Below are positions 9,227-15,951 of a DNA stretch of 64,000 nucleotides, piece by piece. The DNA lies in contig CAYPFR010000002.1 in assembly GCA_964410285.1 (NCBI GenBank), positions 221,909 through 285,908 on the forward strand. The letters are read 5' to 3'. Positions within the stretch are counted from its first letter, which is position 1. Every line of letters starts with the position of its first letter. A program made the position numbers and the translations under genes. Source of the stretch: Fretibacter sp964410285. GTDB taxonomy: Bacteria > Pseudomonadota > Alphaproteobacteria > Caulobacterales > Maricaulaceae. The notes beneath the pieces are model-generated. The model was not told the origin of the DNA. It was given only the letters and a program-made list of their open reading frames with translations, and ran no database searches.

Positions 9227-9360
9227 AAGGACTTATAACGCGCGCGGCGCTGAATTCTAGCTAAATCTCACTCCCGGCTCTATGGGCGGAAAACGAAAAA
9301 GAAAGAAAAAAGGCCGCATTCAGACGTCAAAATATCGGCGGGGGTCGGGCGCTGACGCTT

Positions 9361-11085
9361 TTAATCTAACCGAATAATTTGATCGACCCACTCAAAATTT
9401 GCTTCGTCATGCGTTATGATAATGACAATCATTTCGCGCGATAATGTTTTTAGAGTATCAAGGATTTGGTCTAAATCCTGCTGGCTCAAAGCGGATGTTG
9501 GCTCATCAAGAATCAAAATTTGAGGATTGCCAAGCAGGCCACGCGTAAGGCTTAATCTTTGTCTTTGTCCATGAGAGAGCCGTATTCCGCTATCTCCAAT
9601 TTGCGTGTCTAGCCCTTGCGGGAGAGCATTAACAAAGTCGAAGGCGTTCGCATTTTTAAGCGCCCGCCAAAGATTCTCATCTGACACCTCTTCAAGACCT
9701 AGCAACAAGTTTTTTCGCAAGGTGTCATCAAAGAGGAAGTCTTCATCCGGTATGTAGCGAATGCTTTGCCTAAGACCGCGCAATTCTGCTTCGGTCAAAA
9801 TCCTCCCGTCCACTGTCAATTCGCCTGCGCCCAGAGTAAAAAGCCCCGCTATAAGATCGGCAAGCGTTGTTTTTCCGGCGCCTGATGGCCCCACAATAGC
9901 GGCCGAAGATTTCATTGGAAAACTTAGGGTCAAATTTTTGATAACTGCCGCGTTCTCGTCGGAGTAAGGATAGCTAAAACTGATATTTGATAAACCCAGC
10001 ACGCGCCTGACTTCCGTGGGGAAGTTTGGCAAGCCGCCGACATCTTCCGCGTTCAGCGCCGTATGATACAAGTCTTTCGCTGCCAGATACTCTGGCATTA
10101 TGGCCGACAGACCATTGGCATATATTTGCAAAGCATTAGCGCGCGGGGCAAGCCGAGCAAATATCACAATCAAAACGATGATTTGTGCCTTCTGGTAAGG
10201 AAAAAATGTGAGCGTGACATATACAAAGCCAACTAGAAAAAGAGCGGACCCAAGTTGATAAACGAGATTGGCTTTCGCATGATTGCGCTCTAACGCGCTA
10301 AAGACTTTGGATTGAGCGAGTGATCTATTTTCGAAGAAAGCCAATATATCTTTTTCAGCGGAGGTGGACTTAATGGTTTTAAGGCCTTTGAAATAGCGAA
10401 TACTATGCTCAAAAAGAGACACCATATCATTCCGAGCTTGGTCGCCAAGCTTAAACGCTTTGTGATTGAAATATTTCAAAGGCCACAAAAAAACTAAAAC
10501 AATTGACAAAACCCCCAAAGTTATTTTCCACGACAAAATTGCGGCGACACTAACGGATATACCCATTGCAAAAAGAGTCGCCACACACCTGAAGAGCGTA
10601 TCAACGCCGTTCACAATTATGTTTGACTGCGTCGTCAAGGCGTGGGTGAGCGCTGAGCGGCGTTTCCGAGACAGAAACGCCCATGACGCTGACAATAGGG
10701 CCTTATGAAGTGCCGAACGGTGATGGTGCAAAAATCTACCTTTGAGGAGAGCCGTTGAGGATGCAGCTAAATATGTAAGTATTGCGCGTGAGGTTAAAAC
10801 TCCGAGGAATAAGACTAGTAATAGGCCCAGCGAAAGATGCGGGTTAAGAATATTCAGAACCGGGTCAAGGAAAGACCCCATACCCTCAGCAGGCGTCGAA
10901 GCGCCGCGAGAATTTAGACCCAAATACCCCAAAATGGGGAGTAGCAAAAGATAGCCTACACCTTCAAATAAACTTGATAGCAAAAGCAATGTTAACGCTA
11001 CGATCGACAGGCCTGGCGCGCTACGGCGGATGTCTCTTGCATATTCGACAAGTATCGGCAGTGTTCTTAGCGAAGAATTTGGCAT
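9361..11085 (-). CDS. lasso-peptide ABC exporter (D protein), fused membrane and ATPase domains
   Basis: Half-transporter of about 574 residues. An N-terminal six-helix membrane domain (about residues 25-330) is fused to an ATPase domain with Walker A GPSGAGKTT (399-407), signature LSHGQ (503-507), Walker B ILILDEPT (523-530) and switch His 559. There is no N-terminal C39 peptidase domain, consistent with leader removal by the separate B2 protein. It is the only exporter of the cluster and is transcribed divergently from B2 across about 46 bases. Its inferred role is export of, and self-protection from, the mature lasso peptide. The ATG at 11085 is preferred over an upstream GTG at 11115, which would run back towards the divergent gene. 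No clear terminator was seen downstream, only a U-rich tract. Confidence 0.88.
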   Translation of the reverse strand: MPNSSLRTLPILVEYARDIRRSAPGLSIVALTLLLLSSLFEGVGYLLLLPILGYLGLNSRGASTPAEGMGSFLDPVLNILNPHLSLGLLLVLFLGVLTSRAILTYLAASSTALLKGRFLHHHRSALHKALLSASWAFLSRKRRSALTHALTTQSNIIVNGVDTLFRCVATLFAMGISVSVAAILSWKITLGVLSIVLVFLWPLKYFNHKAFKLGDQARNDMVSLFEHSIRYFKGLKTIKSTSAEKDILAFFENRSLAQSKVFSALERNHAKANLVYQLGSALFLVGFVYVTLTFFPYQKAQIIVLIVIFARLAPRANALQIYANGLSAIMPEYLAAKDLYHTALNAEDVGGLPNFPTEVRRVLGLSNISFSYPYSDENAAVIKNLTLSFPMKSSAAIVGPSGAGKTTLADLIAGLFTLGAGELTVDGRILTEAELRGLRQSIRYIPDEDFLFDDTLRKNLLLGLEEVSDENLWRALKNANAFDFVNALPQGLDTQIGDSGIRLSHGQRQRLSLTRGLLGNPQILILDEPTSALSQQDLDQILDTLKTLSREMIVIIITHDEANFEWVDQIIRLD

Positions 11086-11131
11086 TTTATCTTGATAGCT
11101 ATTTTTGCCGCGCACGCTATATAAAACTGTT
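11086..11131. promoter_or_regulatory. 46-bp divergent promoter region of the lasso cluster
   Basis: This very short gap must hold the 5' signals for both the ABC exporter (minus) and the B2-C-A-kinase-B1-nucleotidyltransferase operon (plus). An AT-rich TATATAAA lies at 11118-11125, only 7-14 bases before the B2 ATG. If it is the -10 box, the B2 mRNA would be almost leaderless. No strong ribosome-binding site precedes the B2 ATG. Promoter assignment is inference. Confidence 0.35.
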
Positions 11132-11569
11132 ATGCTAACTTCGCAGCGGATAAAGCGTTTTTTTGAATTCAGCGGCTCTGATCGCGTGGCACTTCTCTTG
11201 TTTGGTGTGCGCGTGCCTTTTTATAAATTGGCCCTCACACTTTTTGGGTATGAACGATTTCAGAGATTTTTCATAGCCTCACACCAAAGCGACACGACGC
11301 CCAACACAATTGAGCTGGCAAAACATTATGGGAAATTGATCAACATGGCTGTGAGGGCAACTGCTGGAGATGATAATTGTCTGCTTCGCTCGGTCATGCT
11401 GGCCCGATATCTTGCAAAACACGGCTACGCTCCCAAAATTATATTCGGCATGGGAAAAGACGGCGCCAACTTTCAAGCCCATAGCTGGGTTGAACTTGGC
11501 GGCCTTCCCGTAAATGACAGAGACAATATCGCACAAAGCCATGCGATCTTTGAGGCTTCAATTAAATGA
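11132..11569 (+). CDS. lasso-peptide biosynthesis B2 protein (transglutaminase-like leader peptidase)
   Basis: Cysteine protease of the lasso pathway that removes the leader from the precursor so the cyclase can act. The 145-residue protein has the family triad: Cys83 in DDNCLLRSVMLARYL, His117 in FQAHSWVE and Asp129 in LPVNDRD. The region before the catalytic Cys is short, so this is the split B2 form that works with a separate B1. The ATG at 11132 is preferred over a TTG at 11105. The stop overlaps the start of the cyclase gene as ATGA, indicating translational coupling. Confidence 0.92.
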   Translation: MLTSQRIKRFFEFSGSDRVALLLFGVRVPFYKLALTLFGYERFQRFFIASHQSDTTPNTIELAKHYGKLINMAVRATAGDDNCLLRSVMLARYLAKHGYAPKIIFGMGKDGANFQAHSWVELGGLPVNDRDNIAQSHAIFEASIK

Positions 11570-13416
11570 GCAGCCTTTTTGGATTTTACAATTTATCTGG
11601 CCGCCCTTTAGAAGGACGTATTTTAAACAGAGCGCAAATCGCGATGCAAAACCGCGGTGCGCGATTTACCGATAGCTACATCTTGGATGCACTAGGTCTT
11701 GGCTTTAGCGCCAATCATCCCTCGGAAGGCTCTCTCTACCACCATCGTGAAACCTCAATCGTAGCAGCAGCCGACGCACGTTTGGACAACAAACAAGACC
11801 TAACCGAGGCCTTAGCACTAAGATCAAACACGTCCATAGCTGAGATAATCGTGAGGGCTTATTTGAAATGGGGACAAGATTGCCCGTCCCATCTCAAAGG
11901 TGATTTTGCCTTTGTGATTTGGGACCCGCGCAAAAATCAGTTGTTGTGCGCACGCGATCATCTGGGGCTAAAGCAACTTCTTTACCATTTTACAGCCAAC
12001 AAAGTCTTTGGCTGCGCTAGCGATGCCAAAACGCTTTTTGCGCATGAGGGAATCCATCGACGCATGAGTGAAGCACGATTGCTCGATTTCTTCGTTCAGT
12101 CATTGGAAGGCATTGATAAATCCTGCACCGCATTTGAGGGCGTTAACAGACTGCCGCCAGGTCATAGTCTAATCCTCAAAAACGGCCATGTTTCACTCTC
12201 AAAATACTGGACGTTAGAACCTAAGCCGCCATCCAAACTAAAAACGCAAAGCGCGTTTATTGAAGCCTTCAATGCCCATCTTCAAACGGCTGTGATGCGC
12301 CGATTCGATAGTACAGAGACCACAGGCATGATGGTCAGCGGCGGAATGGACTCAAGCGCGGCGGCGGCACTGGCCGTTCAAAAAATTGGCTCAGACATTA
12401 AGGCCTTTTCCGCAATAAATTCGGCCGACCCGAATTGCATTGAAACGCGGATGATTAGACAAGTGAATAGTCATCTTGGCATCACGGCGAAATATGTTGA
12501 TTTAGCCAAACCCGCCCAGTGGCTGGGTGATGCCCGAAGTGGCCTGGCTGAAATATCAGATCCATTTGACAGTAATATGAATATGATGCGGGGCATATGC
12601 GGGGCGGCGAAGCGGGAAAAAATGACTGTTTTAATGGACGGAGCCTGGGGCGATACAGTTTTCGCGCCAGGGTCTCATGTGCGGCGTTTAATACGCGACG
12701 GGCGCTTTTTTGCCGCGCGTAAAGCGTTAAACGCCGACCGTGATTATCACGGCGAAACAACGCCCTCCTTGCCAAAATATATTATACTGTTGGGCTCAAC
12801 CTTCATTCCCTCGGCGCTAAAAACATGCATATTCCCGATACGAAACCAATTGCGGACGAATCAGTTCATAAAGTCCCTTAAGTTGGATGATGGGTTCGCG
12901 AACCGCAATAAACTGGCTGAACGACTAAAAAAATATTACAGCCATATCAATTATAAAACTTGGCACAATCTGCACGATGAAGCCGCGGAGATCATTCATC
13001 ATCCGAATTTTACGGTCGCCCGAGAACGGTATGATCGCGTGGCGGGCCACTTTGGCCTCATTATGCGTGACCCGTACACTGATATTGATCTTGTGAAATT
13101 TTGTTTAAGCCTGCCGATAGACCAGCGGACGGCCGAAGGCATACCAAAACTACTCTTGCGCCGCGCAATGTCGGATTTTTTGCCCGCCCCGGTGACATCA
13201 CGGCTTTCCAAAGAGCATTTGGGATTCAAATTTTCTAACGGCGTTTATGTCGCAGGCAAAAAGGCCTTCACAAAATATGACCAAGACTTGATTTCAAAAT
13301 ATACAACAGTTAATCTACCTCTAAGCGCAATGACAGATTCTCAAAAACATGATCTGTTTTACTCAATGAATTGGATTGGATTATTTGAAAGTAGTCCGGC
13401 GTATAGAAAGGTATAG
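11566..13416 (+). CDS. lasso-peptide macrolactam synthetase (C protein, asparagine-synthetase-like)
   Basis: ATP-dependent cyclase that adenylates the Asp/Glu side chain of the core and joins it to the N-terminal amine. The 616-residue protein has an N-terminal class-II glutaminase-fold domain (1 to about 210) with NRLPPGH (194-200). Its first residues are Met-Ser-Ser, so the catalytic Cys that AsnB uses to release ammonia is absent, as expected for a lasso cyclase. The C-terminal synthetase domain carries the pyrophosphate loop SGGMDSS (258-264), and the MDGAWGDTVF segment takes the place of the AsnB MLSGxGxDE-type loop. It overlaps B2 by 4 bases and ends 5 bases before the precursor gene. 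Homology alone would also allow asparagine synthetase, but the context decides. Confidence 0.93.
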   Translation: MSSLFGFYNLSGRPLEGRILNRAQIAMQNRGARFTDSYILDALGLGFSANHPSEGSLYHHRETSIVAAADARLDNKQDLTEALALRSNTSIAEIIVRAYLKWGQDCPSHLKGDFAFVIWDPRKNQLLCARDHLGLKQLLYHFTANKVFGCASDAKTLFAHEGIHRRMSEARLLDFFVQSLEGIDKSCTAFEGVNRLPPGHSLILKNGHVSLSKYWTLEPKPPSKLKTQSAFIEAFNAHLQTAVMRRFDSTETTGMMVSGGMDSSAAAALAVQKIGSDIKAFSAINSADPNCIETRMIRQVNSHLGITAKYVDLAKPAQWLGDARSGLAEISDPFDSNMNMMRGICGAAKREKMTVLMDGAWGDTVFAPGSHVRRLIRDGRFFAARKALNADRDYHGETTPSLPKYIILLGSTFIPSALKTCIFPIRNQLRTNQFIKSLKLDDGFANRNKLAERLKKYYSHINYKTWHNLHDEAAEIIHHPNFTVARERYDRVAGHFGLIMRDPYTDIDLVKFCLSLPIDQRTAEGIPKLLLRRAMSDFLPAPVTSRLSKEHLGFKFSNGVYVAGKKAFTKYDQDLISKYTTVNLPLSAMTDSQKHDLFYSMNWIGLFESSPAYRKV

Positions 13417-13421
13417 GCTTT

Positions 13422-13571
13422 ATGAGTAAACTACAACAATGCGAGCATTTGACGGAAAAGAAAACGTATCTCGCGCCTAAATTGACACGCTACGGTAAGG
13501 TCACAGAATTGACGGCCGGCGGCACAGGGACAGCGAATGAGAATAGCAATGGCACCGCAAGAAAACCTTAA
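13422..13571 (+). CDS. lasso-peptide precursor (A protein), 49 residues
   Basis: Short gene in the 164-base gap between the cyclase and kinase genes. The leader (residues 1-32) carries Y16-x-x-P19-x-L21-x3-G25, the motif that B1-type proteins bind in lasso leaders, and Thr31 at position -2 of the predicted cleavage site. The predicted core is residues 33-49, GGTGTANENSNGTARKP. Gly1 would supply the amine and Glu8 (Glu40 of the precursor) the side chain for an 8-residue macrolactam, leaving a 9-residue tail. The core has no aromatic, Cys or large hydrophobic residue. The hand-calculated monoisotopic mass of the cyclised, otherwise unmodified core is 1612.76. The start is ATG with GAAAGG a short way upstream, and it lies in the operon between C and the kinase. 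The leader contains one Cys (residue 7). Confidence 0.9.
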   Translation: MSKLQQCEHLTEKKTYLAPKLTRYGKVTELTAGGTGTANENSNGTARKP

Positions 13572-13580
13572 GCCCAAACC

Positions 13581-14558
13581 ATGCTGCCGAATTTCGCTTA
13601 TGAATATGGTGGCCGAAACTTAAGGTCAGATTTTGCTTTATCTGGGCTTCGCCCACTGAAAGCCCTTTGTGCTGCGGAACCACCAAAAGTCATTTATGTG
13701 GGTAAAGGGGAAACGCCCACCCCGCCCGCCGAATTAATGTCAATGAGCAGCCAGGTTTGGACTGGTCCCAATGAAACATTGTCCGTGCATAAATCTGGCG
13801 ATTTATACGGCCTGATCTTTCCCGATTTGGCCGTATTCACTATTCATCCAGATAAGGCCCGAATTCGTGTTTACGCGGGAACAGACGGCGCAACACTTTC
13901 ACATCTGCTTCTCGACCAAGTCCTCCCGCGCTTGCTGGCATGGTCGGGCGAAATTGTCATTCATGCAGGGGCTATTGTTTCAGATGGGTTTTGCGCCGCC
14001 TTTGTCGGCGAGAGCGGTCATGGCAAATCCTCTATGACGGCGGGATTTATTCAAAGCGGAGCTCAGCTCTTGTCTGATGATGCGGTTCATCTTTGTCTCG
14101 CGCCCGATGGCGTAAGCGCCGCCGGATTATATCCTAGCCTGAGACTATGGCCGCACGCGCTTGATGGCCTTTGCGTTGCAAATTCCCAAACTTCGGAAAT
14201 GGCGCATTACTCCACCAAACGCAGAGTAGATATTAGCGAGACAACGGCCATAACACACCCCCATAAGGTCAACGCGCTTTTCCAGCTTGATATGGGAAAG
14301 GCCGATAGTGATATCAGCATCACACCTTTATCTCAGCGTGAAGTCATGATGGCTTTGATTGCAGGCAGTTTTCGGCTCGATCCCACCGCGCAGCCCCAAG
14401 GACAGGCCTTTTTTAAGCAGATTGACCTAATGAAAAATCGAATTACAGGCTATCGGCTGTGCTATCCACGCGGCTATGAAAGGCTACCCGCAGTGCGCGC
14501 GGCCATACATGCACATATGAAAGAAAGTTTCTTAAATGAGCCCAATTATGCGTTATAG
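13581..14558 (+). CDS. HPr-kinase-like protein of the lasso cluster
   Basis: A 325-residue protein whose C-terminal part resembles the kinase domain of HPr kinase/phosphorylase: HAGAIV (128-133), P-loop GESGHGKSS (143-151) and LLSDDAVHL (163-171, with the Asp pair). The first 120 residues are a divergent N-terminal domain. Homologues in paeninodin-type lasso clusters phosphorylate the C-terminal Ser of the precursor. Here the precursor ends in Pro, so the acceptor, if any, is unknown (Ser10 or Thr3/5/13 of the core are the only hydroxyl residues). It starts 9 bases after the precursor stop and its end overlaps the B1 gene by 23 bases. A role in lasso modification is inferred from context. Confidence 0.85.
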   Translation: MLPNFAYEYGGRNLRSDFALSGLRPLKALCAAEPPKVIYVGKGETPTPPAELMSMSSQVWTGPNETLSVHKSGDLYGLIFPDLAVFTIHPDKARIRVYAGTDGATLSHLLLDQVLPRLLAWSGEIVIHAGAIVSDGFCAAFVGESGHGKSSMTAGFIQSGAQLLSDDAVHLCLAPDGVSAAGLYPSLRLWPHALDGLCVANSQTSEMAHYSTKRRVDISETTAITHPHKVNALFQLDMGKADSDISITPLSQREVMMALIAGSFRLDPTAQPQGQAFFKQIDLMKNRITGYRLCYPRGYERLPAVRAAIHAHMKESFLNEPNYAL

Positions 14559-14808
14559 ACCTTCGCCAGATGTCATGCTCTCGACTGTGAATGACGGGGC
14601 AGTATTGCTTCATTTAAAGCGCGGCATCTATTTTGGACTTAATTCAGTTGGGGCTGATATTTGGAATATGCTAAATACGGCTATAGAAGGGGAGGCCTGC
14701 GTTGCGGAATTGGTCGCCAGCTATGAAATTGACGCGAAGACTGCCGCAGATGATTATAAATCCTTGATAGCCGAACTATTGGAGCAGGGCCTGATAGAAT
14801 TCGCATGA
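14536..14808 (+). CDS. lasso-peptide B1 protein (PqqD-like leader-recognition element)
   Basis: PqqD-family small protein (90 residues; 86 if the ATG at 14548 is used). It opens RYRPSPDVMLSTVNDGAVLL, followed by GIYFGLNSVGADIWNML and a helical C-terminus, the winged-helix RRE pattern that binds the precursor leader and presents it to B2 and C. Presence of this protein explains why B2 is short. It overlaps the kinase gene by 23 bases and the nucleotidyltransferase gene by an ATGA, so the three are probably translationally coupled. Confidence 0.9.
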   Translation: MSPIMRYRPSPDVMLSTVNDGAVLLHLKRGIYFGLNSVGADIWNMLNTAIEGEACVAELVASYEIDAKTAADDYKSLIAELLEQGLIEFA

Positions 14809-15851
14809 GTATCTTCACACAGGAAGATTTAGACAGCCTTTGCGAGGCTTTGCAAAGCGACTCTCTGCCCGCACGCACACCCGCAACACCATTGACCAAC
14901 TCGCTTTTTGAACTTGCGAAACAACATAATGTAATTTGGCCGATGATGGCAACACAACGACTCCAGGCCGGCAATCCGCTTGTTGATGCCTTGACAGCTC
15001 AAACCCGAAGACTTGCGCAAACTCTGCCCGTTGAATTGCGAGCGGTTCATAACGCGCTCTCCAAGGTCTGCTCGCCTGTTTATATAAAAGGCGCGGCAAT
15101 CCTTATGGAACAGGACTTTGAACCGCAGTATTGGCGGTATATGGCCGACTTTGATATGTTAGTCGAGCATGAGCACCTCACCAAGGCTGTCGGCGCGGTA
15201 AAGGCCATTGGGTATTCTCCTAGGCCCGATGAGCTTTACTTACCTCGCCTCAATCCGCATTTTCCTATTTTGCTTCAATCAGGAAAAACATGCGGTATCG
15301 AAATACATACACGGCTCTTGCTTGATGATATCAACACGCTGTTAGAGCCGGACGGCATACGTGATCGCGCCAAGCAGGTGGAAACCTCGGAAGGAACGGT
15401 GCTAATTGCAAGCATTTTTGATCGCCTGATTCACCTCATCGCCCATGCGCAAATCGGGTCGCATCGCCATCACAGACGCAAGTTTTTGATTCGGGATGCC
15501 TTGGAATTTAATTATCTGCTATCGCGCCCGGGCGCTGATTATCAAACAGTGAGACAGGCCTTTCAGGCGGTTGGCCGTCTCAGCCATTTTGACAGTTTTG
15601 TAGCCATGACCAAGGTGCTCTTTCCCAACAGCGCCGCACAAGACATTGTTCTTTCTCCAAAGGCTATAAAATGGACCGAACACGCGCGCCAAAATATTCT
15701 AAATCCCAAACAACAAAATCTATGGGTGTGTAAAGATTGGTTGCGAATGAGTGCCATGCTCGCAATCAGCCCGTCCAAATGGGCAAGCTATGCCAAGCTC
15801 ATTGGGCAAGGACAATTCCTAAGTCGCCGCATAAATAATCAGCTCAAGTGA
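14805..15851 (+). CDS. nucleotidyltransferase-fold protein of the lasso cluster
   Basis: A 348-residue protein of the NTP_transf_5-like nucleotidyltransferase type. The fold signature is visible as VYIKGAAIL (Lys95-Gly96) followed by MADFDMLV with the metal-binding Asp115 and Asp117. A basic, His-rich stretch (GSHRHHRRKFLIRD) lies about two-thirds in. Related proteins accompany HPr-kinase-like enzymes in paeninodin- and pseudomycoidin-type clusters, where one has been reported to attach sugar to the phosphorylated precursor. The acceptor and donor here are unknown. It is the last gene of the operon and ends convergently about 100 bases from the gyrA stop; no terminator hairpin was obvious in that gap. 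Confidence 0.82.
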   Translation: MSIFTQEDLDSLCEALQSDSLPARTPATPLTNSLFELAKQHNVIWPMMATQRLQAGNPLVDALTAQTRRLAQTLPVELRAVHNALSKVCSPVYIKGAAILMEQDFEPQYWRYMADFDMLVEHEHLTKAVGAVKAIGYSPRPDELYLPRLNPHFPILLQSGKTCGIEIHTRLLLDDINTLLEPDGIRDRAKQVETSEGTVLIASIFDRLIHLIAHAQIGSHRHHRRKFLIRDALEFNYLLSRPGADYQTVRQAFQAVGRLSHFDSFVAMTKVLFPNSAAQDIVLSPKAIKWTEHARQNILNPKQQNLWVCKDWLRMSAMLAISPSKWASYAKLIGQGQFLSRRINNQLK

Positions 15852-15951
15852 ATTTGTGCAAGTTTGGAGCTCTTGATGAGGTAACCCCAGCGCAAATGGA
15901 GCATCCACTGCATCACTATATCCCCAATACGCAGACCGCAACGCCGCAGAG

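Noticed and set aside
11566..13416. Annotation of the C gene as true asparagine synthetase
   Set aside because: The N-terminal Cys needed for glutamine use is absent, and its neighbours are B2, B1 and a precursor with a lasso leader motif.
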